From Candidatus Enterococcus willemsii (GTDB taxonomy: Bacteria > Bacillota > Bacilli > Lactobacillales > Enterococcaceae): a DNA stretch of 64,000 nt. Under the pieces are notes generated by a model. It saw nothing but the letters and a program-made list of their open reading frames with translations, searched no databases and was not told the DNA's origin. The stretch lies in assembly GCF_009933335.1 (NCBI RefSeq), contig NZ_MAEL01000062.1, positions 42,820 to 106,819 on the forward strand, in the 5' to 3' direction. Position numbers and translations under genes: made by a program. This document shows, in pieces, positions 26,116-34,411 of this stretch. Each line of letters starts with the position of its first letter. Positions within the stretch are counted from its first letter, which is position 1.

Positions 26116-26967
26116 ATGATAACAAAGAAAGTGGATTTTATTGCAACAATTGAAGTAAGAAATGCTAACCCTAATGGTGATCCGTTAGCAGGAAATATGC
26201 CTAGAACGGACTCAAAAGGTTTTGGATTGATTAGTGATGTGGCAATTAAACGGAAAATTCGTAATCGGATGCAAGATCAAGGGTACGAAATTTTTGTAAA
26301 ATCACGAGATCGTAGCGATGATAACTTTACTTCTTTACAGAAACGCTATGAGAGTGTTTTTAATTCAAAAGATTCTGATGAAAAAGTTGAGAAAGAATTT
26401 AATCAAAAATGGTTAGATGTGAGAACTTTTGGTCAAGTGATTACCTATGACAAGCGTTCAATCGGTATTCGTGGTCCAGTTTCTATTAGTATGGCGAAAT
26501 CTTTGGAAACTGTAGCGACAACGACCTTACAAATTACACGGAGTTCTAATAGTATGGAGGCTAAAGGAGCTTCTGGACGTTCCTCAGACACTATGGGTAG
26601 CAAGCATTTTATCGAATATGGTGTATATGTTTTTTATGGTTCTGTAAATGTTTATTTTTCCGAGAAGACAGGGTTTGATGAAAAAGATTTAGACGTTTTA
26701 AAAGAGTCACTATTAACTTTATTTGAAAATGATTCGTCCTCTGCTCGACCAGAAGGTTCGATGGCACTAAAAGAATTATTTTGGTGTACTCACTCAAACA
26801 AGTTAGGAAATGTCTCTAGTGCAAAAATTCGTGATTTATTACAATGGGAACAGCCAAATCCAGATAACGAAATTGGTTATTCTGACTATAAAATCACATT
26901 AGATTCAGAGAAATTGAGTGAGTATGAAGAAAAAGGGCTGCATGTGGAATTTCTTGAAGGACTGTAA
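26116..26967 (+). CDS. cas7c: Cas7c (Csd2), Cascade backbone
   Basis: Forms the crRNA-coating filament of type I-C Cascade, 283 residues. It has the RAMP fold with the Cas7 hallmark RNANPNGDPLAGNMPRTDS near the start, YDKRSIGIRGPVSISMAKS in the middle and TMGSKHFIEYGVYVF. It starts 3 bases after cas8c. Standard length for the family. Confidence 0.95.
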   Translation: MITKKVDFIATIEVRNANPNGDPLAGNMPRTDSKGFGLISDVAIKRKIRNRMQDQGYEIFVKSRDRSDDNFTSLQKRYESVFNSKDSDEKVEKEFNQKWLDVRTFGQVITYDKRSIGIRGPVSISMAKSLETVATTTLQITRSSNSMEAKGASGRSSDTMGSKHFIEYGVYVFYGSVNVYFSEKTGFDEKDLDVLKESLLTLFENDSSSARPEGSMALKELFWCTHSNKLGNVSSAKIRDLLQWEQPNPDNEIGYSDYKITLDSEKLSEYEEKGLHVEFLEGL

Positions 26968-26969
26968 TT

Positions 26970-27626
26970 ATGGACTATAAAACAGATGACTATCTGATGA
27001 TTTCAGGGATTCAACACTATGAGTTCTGTCCACGGCAATGGGCGCTTATTCATATTGAGCAACAGTGGGAAGAAAATCTGCGAACTGTTCAGGGACAACA
27101 TTTACATCGGAATGCGGATCAACCTTTCATGAAAGAAAAAAGAGGGGATAAAATTGTTTCCCGTGCGATGCATGTGCAGTCCCATGAATTAGGAATTACT
27201 GGTATTTGCGATGTAGTAGAATTTGTTAAAGACAGTGCCGGTGTGGAAATTCCGCAATTGGGAGATAAATTCCATATCTATCCTGTAGAATACAAACGGG
27301 GTAAACCTAAAACCAATCATTCAGATATTTTACAATTAGTTGCACAAGCAATGTGTTTAGAAGAGATGCTAGTTTGTACGATTGAGAAAGGCTACCTGTT
27401 TTATAATGAAGTGAAGCACCGAGAAACAATTCTTATTACGGATGATTTACGTAGGGAAGTGCGAACTGCGATTTCAAAAATGCAAGATTTATATCAAAAA
27501 AGGCACACACCAAAAGTAAAAACTGGTAAGTGGTGTAAGAGTTGTTCGTTGCAAGATATTTGTTTGCCACGATTAATGACGAAAGAATCTGTCAATCGAT
27601 ATATTGAGAAGAGGTTGAGTGAATGA
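26970..27626 (+). CDS. cas4: Cas4 adaptation nuclease
   Basis: RecB-like nuclease that trims and orients prespacers by their PAM together with Cas1-Cas2. The protein is 218 residues. Iron-sulfur cysteines are Cys20 (FCPRQW) and Cys189, Cys192, Cys198 near the C-terminus. RecB-type motifs GICDVVE and YPVEYKRGKPK carry the catalytic Asp, Glu and Lys. It overlaps cas1 by 4 bases (ATGA). Confidence 0.94.
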   Translation: MDYKTDDYLMISGIQHYEFCPRQWALIHIEQQWEENLRTVQGQHLHRNADQPFMKEKRGDKIVSRAMHVQSHELGITGICDVVEFVKDSAGVEIPQLGDKFHIYPVEYKRGKPKTNHSDILQLVAQAMCLEEMLVCTIEKGYLFYNEVKHRETILITDDLRREVRTAISKMQDLYQKRHTPKVKTGKWCKSCSLQDICLPRLMTKESVNRYIEKRLSE

Positions 27627-28654
27627 GAAGATTGATAAATACTTTGTTTGTAACGAATCCTGATCATTATCTTTCTCTTGATGGTGATAATATTGTGTTA
27701 AAGCATGAAAATTCGATTGTGGGAAGAGTTCCTTCCCACAATGTCGAATCTATTGTGACATTTGGCTACACTGGTGCAAGTCCATCCCTGATGGGCTATT
27801 GTGCCAAGAGAAATATTTCTATTACTTTTTTGGATCAAAATGGTCGTTTTAGAGCTCGGGTTATTGGAAGTAGTCAAGGAAATGTGACGCTGCGTAAGGA
27901 ACAATACCGAGTCTCAGATGATGAGCATCGGTCGGTAAAAATTGCTCGTAATTTTATTTTAGGAAAAGTATATAACAATCGTTGGATGCTTGAACGAACA
28001 ACAAGAGACCATGGTTTACGCATTGATTTGGAACGCTTTAAACTCGTTTCAAAAAACTTAGGAGAGACGTTACCAGCAATTCAATCATGTGAAGATTTGG
28101 ATGAACTTCGAGGGTTAGAGGGACAAGCTGCAGTCATGTACAACAGTTTGTTTAATGAGTTGATTTTACAACAAAAAGACGACTTTTATTTTTACGGACG
28201 AACACGTAGACCACCAAAGGATAATGTAAATGCGATGCTGTCATTTGCCTATACGTTATTAGCAAATGATGTTGCTTCAGCTTTGGAGACCGTTGGTTTA
28301 GATGCATATGTTGGTTTCTTGCATCGCGATCGCCCAGGTAGAGTTTCTTTGGCGTTGGATGTAATGGAAGATTTGCGTGGCGTTTATGCGGATCGATTTG
28401 TGCTGTCTCTCATTAATAAAAAGGTAATGACGAAAGACGACTTTCTTACAAAAGAAAACAATGCCGTAACTATGACGGATGATGGTAAACGCAAATTTAT
28501 CCAAAATTGGCAACAAAAAAAGCAAGAAAAAATTACGCACCCCTATCTAGGCGAGAAAATTAGCTGGGGGCTGGTCCCTTATTCACAGGCATTACTTCTT
28601 GCAAGATATTTACGTGGTGATTTAGACGCATTTCCACCATTCTTTTGGAAGTAG
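27623..28654 (+). CDS. cas1: Cas1 spacer integrase (I-C type)
   Basis: Integrates new spacers at the leader end with Cas2, 343 residues. An N-terminal beta domain precedes the catalytic helical domain containing the Glu in GLEGQAAVMY, the His in GFLHRDRPGRVSLALD and the following Asp. It has the cas1c-type C-terminus (LRGDLDAFPPFFWK). ATG overlaps the cas4 stop, so the adaptation genes are translationally coupled. Confidence 0.96.
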   Translation: MRRLINTLFVTNPDHYLSLDGDNIVLKHENSIVGRVPSHNVESIVTFGYTGASPSLMGYCAKRNISITFLDQNGRFRARVIGSSQGNVTLRKEQYRVSDDEHRSVKIARNFILGKVYNNRWMLERTTRDHGLRIDLERFKLVSKNLGETLPAIQSCEDLDELRGLEGQAAVMYNSLFNELILQQKDDFYFYGRTRRPPKDNVNAMLSFAYTLLANDVASALETVGLDAYVGFLHRDRPGRVSLALDVMEDLRGVYADRFVLSLINKKVMTKDDFLTKENNAVTMTDDGKRKFIQNWQQKKQEKITHPYLGEKISWGLVPYSQALLLARYLRGDLDAFPPFFWK

Positions 28655-28664
28655 GTGATTCATT

Positions 28665-28955
28665 TTGTTAGTATTAGTAACGTATGATGTCAGTACATCA
28701 AGTATTGGTGGTCAAAAAAGATTGCGAAAAGTCTCTAAAGTCTGCCAAAACTATGGACAAAGAGTTCAGAACTCTGTTTTTGAATGTGTTGTTGATGCAG
28801 CACAATATGAAGTTATGAAAAATGAATTGATAAAGTTAATCGATAATGCACATGACAGCTTACGATTTTATCGATTGGGGAACAACTATAAATCAAAAGT
28901 GGAACACATAGGAGCGAAAGAATCTTTAGATATTGAAGCTCCATTAATTTTTTAG
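28665..28955 (+). CDS. cas2: Cas2
   Basis: Small ferredoxin-fold partner of Cas1 in the integration complex, 96 residues. It has the N-terminal LVTYDVST with the conserved Asp and NSVFECVVDAAQYE in the middle. The start is TTG 28665 after AGGTGA (28653-28658); there is no ATG. Last gene before the array leader; a hairpin (28955-28997) begins at the last base of its stop codon. Confidence 0.95.
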   Translation: MLVLVTYDVSTSSIGGQKRLRKVSKVCQNYGQRVQNSVFECVVDAAQYEVMKNELIKLIDNAHDSLRFYRLGNNYKSKVEHIGAKESLDIEAPLIF

Positions 28956-29133
28956 TGCGAATTCTATGCTCCCATAAAATCCCTAGGAGATTCGCACCGT
29001 AAAAATCTATTAAAATTAAAAAACGATGAGGAAAACAAATACGAACATATCTATTTTTTTAAATTAATCAGATATATTTGGGCGATTCTCATCAAAAACA
29101 AGTCGTTTTCGGCTTGTTTTTCTTATAATCGCC
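28955..29133 (+). promoter_or_regulatory. CRISPR leader with hairpins, terminator and a -10 at the first repeat
   Basis: Three structures are visible. First, a hairpin pairing GTGCGAAT (28955-28962) with ATTCGCAC (28990-28997), with CTCC/GGAG inside and no T-run. Second, a strong 12-bp terminator stem at 29094-29121 with a TTTT loop. Third, a perfect TATAAT at 29124-29129, only 5 bases before repeat 1. The AT-rich part between holds nested repeats (ATATCT/AGATAT, GATGAG/CTCATC). No gene is seen. Confidence 0.55.
29094..29126. terminator. Terminator immediately before the CRISPR array
   Basis: AAAAACAAGTCG (29094-29105) pairs with CGGCTTGTTTTT (29110-29121, one G-U) around TTTT, with A-run before and T-run after. 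It would end cas transcription; how pre-crRNA escapes it is unclear. Confidence 0.75.
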
Positions 29134-30227
29134 GTTGCACTCTATATGAGTGCATGGATTGAAATTTGGGATAACTTCTCTAATGTTGCAGCATCTGTGG
29201 TTGCACTCTATATGAGTGCATGGATTGAAATTGGATTCAAATACACTGTTGTTCCATGTATCCATCGTTGCACTCTATATGAGTGCATGGATTGAAATAA
29301 TATGCGTGGGATAAGCAAGCCAATTTTTTAAAGTTGCACTCTATATGAGTGCATGGATTGAAATACTCACTCGCTCCACGCTCCTTGTCTATCCTAAAGT
29401 TGCACTCTATATGAGTGCATGGATTGAAATTTTTGTGCCTGCTCTCGTATCTCAGGGTTAGATATGTTGCACTCTATATGAGTGCATGGATTGAAATATC
29501 TAGTAACATAACTAAAGGTACTGGCAATTTTGTTGCACTCTATATGAGTGCATGGATTGAAATCCCCCAATAAGCCGATCCATGAACAGGGTTTGTTTGT
29601 TGCACTCTATATGAGTGCATGGATTGAAATTAGCACAAAATATGCTTGATAACCTTTATCTGTTTGTTGCACTCTTTATGAGTGCATGGATTGAAATTTA
29701 AACTTATATTTTCTTAATCCATCATGCATAAAGTTGCACTCTTTATAAGTGCATGGATTGAAATAGTCCCACCAATTGAGCCATAAGCTGTTACTCCGCG
29801 TTGCACTCTTTATGAGTGCATGGATTGAAATCTTGATTGGATTCCAATAGTTTCTTGAGGTCAACCGTTGCACTCTTTATGAGTGCATGGATTGAAATAC
29901 AAAATCTGAAATAGAAATGTTAGGACGGTCTGTGTTGCACTCTATATGAGTGCATGGATTAAAATATGTTATACTATTATCGCAAATGCAATAATAGTAT
30001 TGCACTCTTTATGAGTGCATGGATTGAAATCGTGTATCAATCCCTTCTGGTACTTTTTCCATTGCTGTTGCACTCTATATGAGTGCATAGATTAAAATAT
30101 GACAATGAATGTTCATAGACATAGTTATATGTTTTATGAGCATATGGATTGTAATAAAAAAGATAGAGAAAGTTGCTAACAATTGATCTTAGTTAGTCGC
30201 ACTCTTTAAAAACTCATAAATCGAATA
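29134..30227 (+). CRISPR. Type I-C CRISPR array, 15 repeats plus two decayed repeats
   Basis: 32-base repeats begin GTTGCACTC and end ATGGATTGAAAT, with hairpin GCACTC/GAGTGC. Repeat starts: 29134, 29200, 29267, 29333, 29399, 29466, 29532, 29599, 29666, 29733, 29800, 29867, 29934, 29999, 30067. Spacers are 33-36 bases, mostly 34-35. From repeat 9 many copies read CTTTATG instead of CTATATG; repeats 13 and 15 end ATTAAAAT, repeat 10 has TTATAAG, repeat 14 starts with A, and repeat 15 has CATAG. Two strongly degenerate copies at 30124-30155 and 30196-30227 mark the old trailer end. The leader-proximal end is at cas2. Confidence 0.98.
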
Positions 30228-30381
30228 CCCAACGCACCATGGCGATAATTGCTGTGAGTAAATAATAAATATACGTTAAAACACCACGCTATTATATACA
30301 TCTCGACAAACAATAACTATAGAAATGAAACCATATATTTTAAAAGTTAAACCAACAAATTAACACTGAGGAGTGATTGTA

Positions 30382-30747
30382 TTGAATAACGAACGTTCAT
30401 TAGCATCAATGCAAGAAGAGGTAGATGCTTATATTCAACAATTTAAAGCCGGTTACTTTGGACCGTTGTCTCAAATGGCTCGTTTGACAGAAGAAGTTGG
30501 CGAATTGGCTCGGGAAGTCAATCATTATTATGGCGAAAAACCAAAGAAATCCACTGAGGCAGCCAATACGGTTGCTGAGGAATTGGGAGATGTCCTATTT
30601 GTTACGATGATTATGGCCAATTCGTTAGATATTGATTTAACAGAGGTCTTTGAAAAGAATATGTCTAAATTTAATCATCGTGATCGCTATCGATTTGAAC
30701 GAAATGATGGAAAGACAAAAGAGAATGATGAGTCAGGGTGTGAGTAG
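30382..30747 (+). CDS. MazG-like nucleotide pyrophosphohydrolase (YpjD-type)
   Basis: All-alpha NTP pyrophosphatase, probably house-cleaning, 121 residues. The metal-binding pattern of the MazG fold is visible: RLTEEVGELAREV (EExxE-like) and VAEELGDVLFVTMIMAN (ExxD). TTG 30382 is chosen because GAGGAG (30368-30373) is 8 bases upstream; an in-frame GTG at 30373 overlaps that site. cca follows directly, the same pair as in Bacillus. First housekeeping gene after the CRISPR array. Confidence 0.85.
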   Translation: MNNERSLASMQEEVDAYIQQFKAGYFGPLSQMARLTEEVGELAREVNHYYGEKPKKSTEAANTVAEELGDVLFVTMIMANSLDIDLTEVFEKNMSKFNHRDRYRFERNDGKTKENDESGCE

Positions 30748-31950
30748 ATGAAATTAAAAACAATTCCTCAGGAGTATCAAAATGCATTACCAATTTTAAA
30801 AAAAATTGAGCAAGCTGGGTATGAGGCGTACTTTGTAGGAGGAAGTGTTCGTGATGTGTTACTTAATCAACCGATTCATGATGTAGATATTGCAACGAGT
30901 GCATTTCCGGCAGAAATTAAAGAGATTTTTCCGCGTACTATTGATGTCGGAATTGAGCATGGGACTGTTTTGGTACTTGATGGCGATGATAAGTATGAAA
31001 TTACCACTTTTCGAACAGAGTCGACATATCAAGATTACCGACGTCCTGACCATGTTGAGTTTGTCCGTTCACTGGCGGAAGATTTAAAGCGTCGTGATTT
31101 TACAATTAATGCTTTTGCGCTGAAAGAAGACGGAGAGGTTATTGATTTATTTGATGGCTTGCAAGATTTAACGAATCAAGTACTACGTGCAGTTGGCAAT
31201 CCTCACGAACGTTTTCATGAGGATGCCTTGAGAATGATGCGCGGGCTACGTTTTGTTAGTCAGTTAGGGTTTGAACTAGAGGAAGAAACCTTTGCTTCTA
31301 TTTATGAAAATCATGCATTGTTAGCGAAAATTTCGGTTGAACGTATCAATATTGAATTTATTAAATTGCTTTTAGGGAAATATCGTAACCAAGGATTAAA
31401 GATGTTCGTAGAAACAGAGTGCTATCTCTATTGTCCTATGCTAAGAAATGCTGGACAAGGGCTGTTGAAGTTTGCGGAGTTATCGGAAAAACAAATTCAT
31501 GAAGAAGCACATGCATGGGTATTGTTATTGGATCAATTACAAATTGAGTCCAATAGTATTCGTACATTCTTGAAAGCATGGAAATGTTCCAATGAATTAA
31601 TACGAACAGTTCAAAATGTGTATGAGGGATTGCAACAACGCAAAACGAGTTATTTTTCTAAACAATTGCTTTATGAATTAGGTGAGTATCAAGCCGTTTT
31701 AGTAGAATCCTTGTTGCCGTATTTTAACCTAACTGCTGATGTTTCAACGGTACAAGAAGATTATCTTCAACTACCAATTCATTCACTACAAGATTTAGCA
31801 ATCAATGGAACGATTTTGATGGAACACTTTGATAAAAAGCCTGGGAAATGGTTGAAGGATACCTTATCTGCGTGTGAACAGGCGGTAGTGGCAGGGGAAA
31901 TTTCTAACCAGCAGTCACAATTATTGGTATTTGCACAACAATTTATTTAA
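30748..31950 (+). CDS. cca: CCA-adding tRNA nucleotidyltransferase
   Basis: Adds or repairs the 3' CCA of tRNAs. The protein is 400 residues, class II. The head has GGSVRDVLLNQPIHDVDIAT (31-50) with catalytic Asp45 and Asp47, then RRDFTINAFAL, the RFHEDALRMMRGLRF neck motif and a helical body. ATG begins immediately after the mazG-like stop (0-base gap, ribosome binding site inside that gene). A terminator follows. Confidence 0.96.
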   Translation: MKLKTIPQEYQNALPILKKIEQAGYEAYFVGGSVRDVLLNQPIHDVDIATSAFPAEIKEIFPRTIDVGIEHGTVLVLDGDDKYEITTFRTESTYQDYRRPDHVEFVRSLAEDLKRRDFTINAFALKEDGEVIDLFDGLQDLTNQVLRAVGNPHERFHEDALRMMRGLRFVSQLGFELEEETFASIYENHALLAKISVERINIEFIKLLLGKYRNQGLKMFVETECYLYCPMLRNAGQGLLKFAELSEKQIHEEAHAWVLLLDQLQIESNSIRTFLKAWKCSNELIRTVQNVYEGLQQRKTSYFSKQLLYELGEYQAVLVESLLPYFNLTADVSTVQEDYLQLPIHSLQDLAINGTILMEHFDKKPGKWLKDTLSACEQAVVAGEISNQQSQLLVFAQQFI

Positions 31951-31956
31951 ACAAAC

Positions 31957-32000
31957 AAGAGGTTCTGTAGGAAATATGTTTCCTGACAGGGTCTCTTATT
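31957..32000 (+). terminator. Terminator after cca
   Basis: AAGAGGTTCTGT...GGAAA pairs with TTTCC...ACAGGGTCTCTT with several G-U pairs and one bulge; a short T-rich tail follows. Confidence 0.55.
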
Positions 32001-32071
32001 TACGTAAGACAAATGTTATGTTACACTTACTTTGTAAAACATATCAAATTTCTATGTGAGGAGAGTTTAAC

Positions 32072-32527
32072 ATGACTAGACAAATGAAAGCGTTAAAATT
32101 CCTTTTCCGTAATGGGGAAACTTGGACGATTGATCGTCGTTATATTGGTGATTTATGGATTAAACAAATTACAACAAGTTTTGGTCGTATCAAAGGTAGT
32201 GAGATTGTAGAAATCCACCCTTGCGAAGCATTCAAAATCGAGATTTTCCAAGAAGGAGATCACGTAGCGACGCATGATATCAACTTAGGAGGGTTAGAAC
32301 TAGGTATGTTTGCTCGTGCGTTAAAATATGAAGATATTGAGCGTATGGAAATTTTATATCAACACGGTGAACCTGATTTGGTTTATTTCCCTTACAAAGA
32401 TAAAACTACTGAGGGCTTAGACAATGTTTATCAATCAACAAAAGTTAGCGAAAAAACAAAAAGTTTATACATTGTCATCGACCCAGAAAATACGGTAGAA
32501 GACTTATATGCAGAGCATTTTGAATAA
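32072..32527 (+). CDS. Conserved-looking protein of unknown function
   Basis: 151 residues; I do not recognise the family. It is soluble, with no signal peptide or membrane segment. It mixes beta-rich text (WTIDRRYIGDLWIKQITTSFGRIKGSEIVEI) and an acidic C-terminus. The opening KFLFRNGETWTI suggests a small beta domain. A good GAGGAG ribosome binding site is 6-10 bases upstream and a terminator follows, so it is a real monocistronic gene. The role is not inferable. Confidence 0.65.
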   Translation: MTRQMKALKFLFRNGETWTIDRRYIGDLWIKQITTSFGRIKGSEIVEIHPCEAFKIEIFQEGDHVATHDINLGGLELGMFARALKYEDIERMEILYQHGEPDLVYFPYKDKTTEGLDNVYQSTKVSEKTKSLYIVIDPENTVEDLYAEHFE

Positions 32528-32535
32528 AAATTTCT

Positions 32536-32570
32536 AACGAGAATTCCTTTTAGGACTTCTCGTTTCTTTT
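32536..32570 (+). terminator. Terminator after the unknown 151-residue protein gene
   Basis: AACGAGAA (32536-32543) pairs with TTCTCGTT (32557-32564) with further pairing in the loop, then TCTTTTC. Confidence 0.6.
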
Positions 32571-32600
32571 CTGAAAAAATAGAATGAAAGTGAGACAGAA

Positions 32601-33359
32601 ATGCCAAGGAAGAAAAAACAATCAACAAATAAAGGGAAAGCACTATTATATAGTTTAGTTGCATTGGTTCTCTTTACTGCAACTGCTGGTCAGGTGGATC
32701 TTTCAAAAGTAGATTGGTCTGATTTAAGTACATTGATTGAGATGTTTGATACAGAGAAACCAATTGATTATGGTGAGTTAGAAGAATTACCTGATTATGA
32801 TGGTGAACATTCCATTGTGACAATTAATAATAATCGCCCAACCTTCACCGCAGACGACTTAAAGGGTGGAAAAACATGGCAGACCTTCCAACCTTTGGAT
32901 TCCTTAAACCGTGTGGGTCAGGCAAATGCTTTGTTGCATAGGAGTATGGCTCCGAAAACAGAACGGGGTGATATATCTAATGTCTATCCAACAGGCTGGA
33001 AGCAAAAGAAGTTACCTGATGGCAAATGGCTGTATAATCGTTCTCATCTGATTGCGTTTCGTTTAACAGGCGAAAATGATAATTGGCAAAATTTATTTAC
33101 AGGTACACAACAAATGAACCAGTTAGCGATGACAAAATATGAAGAGCAGGTTGCAACGTATTTAAAAGAAACCTCCAACCATGTTCGTTATCGTGTGACA
33201 CCTTATTTTAGAGAAGCAGAGCTTGTTCCTCGAGGGGTACAAATGGAAGCGCAGAGTATAGAAGACCCAGATTGGCATTTTAATGTTTTTATCTATAATG
33301 TTCAAGATGGGTATACCATTAATTATGAAACAGGTAGTTCAACTAAAGTGAAAAAATAA
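32601..33359 (+). CDS. Membrane-anchored DNA/RNA non-specific endonuclease (EndA-like)
   Basis: 252 residues. A lysine-rich N-terminus and one hydrophobic segment (about 14-30) serve as signal anchor, so the nuclease is outside the cell. The beta-beta-alpha-metal core has YNRSHLIAFRLTGENDNWQNLFTGTQQMN; His in RSHLIA is the likely general base and the Asn residues bind metal, as in EndA/Spd nucleases. The family degrades extracellular DNA or works in DNA uptake. The gene is alone between terminators. Confidence 0.85.
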   Translation: MPRKKKQSTNKGKALLYSLVALVLFTATAGQVDLSKVDWSDLSTLIEMFDTEKPIDYGELEELPDYDGEHSIVTINNNRPTFTADDLKGGKTWQTFQPLDSLNRVGQANALLHRSMAPKTERGDISNVYPTGWKQKKLPDGKWLYNRSHLIAFRLTGENDNWQNLFTGTQQMNQLAMTKYEEQVATYLKETSNHVRYRVTPYFREAELVPRGVQMEAQSIEDPDWHFNVFIYNVQDGYTINYETGSSTKVKK

Positions 33360-33370
33360 GAGAAAAGAAG

Positions 33371-33407
33371 TGCTTTTTTTACATGATGTAAAGAAAGGCT
33401 TTTTTGT
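33371..33407 (+). terminator. Terminator after the nuclease gene
   Basis: GCTTTTTTTACAT pairs imperfectly with ATGTAAAGAAAGGC, followed by TTTTTTG. Confidence 0.5.
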
Positions 33408-33426
33408 TTGTAAAAAGACAAAATAA

Positions 33427-33464
33427 AAACGCTAAATCCAAGTATACCAAGGAGTTTAGCGTTT
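33427..33464 (-). terminator. Terminator after rpmG (minus strand)
   Basis: AAACGCTAAA pairs with TTTAGCGTTT (10 bp). On the minus strand it is followed by a T-rich run, 12 bases after the rpmG stop. Confidence 0.7.
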
Positions 33465-33475
33465 GATTTGAACGA

Positions 33476-33625
33476 TTATTTAGTTTCGCGGTGCAAAGTA
33501 ACTTTTCTTTCACGTGGGCAATATTTTTGTTTTTCCAAACGATCTGGAGTGTTACGTTTGCTTTTGCTTGTTAAGTAGTTACGTTCTTTACAAGATGTGC
33601 ATTCTAATGTAATGTTTACGCGCAT
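33476..33625 (-). CDS. rpmG: 50S ribosomal protein L33
   Basis: Ribosomal large-subunit protein of 49 residues. It reads [20 protein letters not shown] at the start and ends KVTLHRETK, unmistakably L33. Cysteines are Cys9 and Cys12 (CxxC) and Cys36; the fourth zinc position is Glu39, as in many Firmicute copies. ATG at 33625 is preceded on the minus strand by a GGGAGG site (complement of 33633-33638). It is an isolated gene, opposite to its neighbours. Confidence 0.96.
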   Translation of the reverse strand: MRVNITLECTSCKERNYLTSKSKRNTPDRLEKQKYCPRERKVTLHRETK

Positions 33626-33835
33626 GTGTTTTCCCTCCCATATATCAAGAATCCTCTAAGACATTTCTCAGACCAAACTATAATATCATGTTTATGCACA
33701 GAAATCTAGCCTTTTTCACAATTTTTGTTAAGTAGTTTTACTTGACGATAGAAATTAGATTTTTAATAGGCGAAGGAAAGGTTACATGTTAGAATAAGAA
33801 GGTATAGTTAATTTTTGGCAAGGAGCGTGAATCAA

Positions 33836-34411
33836 TTGGAAAAAGATGAGCTACGTCAACAAGGAATAGCGATATTAAAGAAGTTGGCAGAGAATACAAA
33901 AAAGAAAAAACAAAAAGAAGCAACAATTTTGACGCTCTTTTTTGCGTCGCAATTATGGAAAAATGCAAAAAGTATTGGGGTTGTTCGTTCGACTGAATTT
34001 GAGTTTGATACGCAGCCTATTATTGCGCGTGGATTGGCAGAAGGCAAAATAGTCACGGTACCAAAGTCATTGCCAGGACATCAATTGGCTTTTTATGAAG
34101 TGGATGAGTATACAGCCTATCGAAAAACGACTTTTGGTGTTGAAGAACCTGTGAGTAATTTATTTGTAACCAAAGAAGAAATTGATTTGTTGTTAGTTCC
34201 AGGAATTGTTTTTTCTAGTCAAGGGTATCGAATTGGTTTTGGTGGTGGTTTTTATGACCGATACTTAGCAGATTTTGAAGGGAACACATGTAGTTTGGTA
34301 TTTTCGGAACAGTTAAATGATGATTGGGAGCCTTTTACTTTTGATCGACCAATTGCACGTATTTACACAGATTATGCAAAAGGGAGGAAGACCCATGAAC
34401 CAAACTATTAA
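33836..34411 (+). CDS. 5-formyltetrahydrofolate cyclo-ligase
   Basis: Converts 5-formyl-THF to 5,10-methenyl-THF with ATP, rescuing a dead-end folate. The protein is 191 residues. Key motifs are the basic N-terminal segment and IGFGGGFYDRYLADF, the ATP/metal loop of the family. TTG 33836 lies 10 bases after AAGGAG (33820-33825); upstream TTG 33815 and GTG 33827 are in frame but precede or abut the site. It overlaps the rhomboid gene by 17 bases. Confidence 0.92.
   Translation: MEKDELRQQGIAILKKLAENTKKKKQKEATILTLFFASQLWKNAKSIGVVRSTEFEFDTQPIIARGLAEGKIVTVPKSLPGHQLAFYEVDEYTAYRKTTFGVEEPVSNLFVTKEEIDLLLVPGIVFSSQGYRIGFGGGFYDRYLADFEGNTCSLVFSEQLNDDWEPFTFDRPIARIYTDYAKGRKTHEPNY

Noticed and set aside
29676..29873. 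65-codon minus-strand open frame in the CRISPR array
   Set aside because: It consists of repeats and spacers read backwards; its sequence changes at every spacer border.
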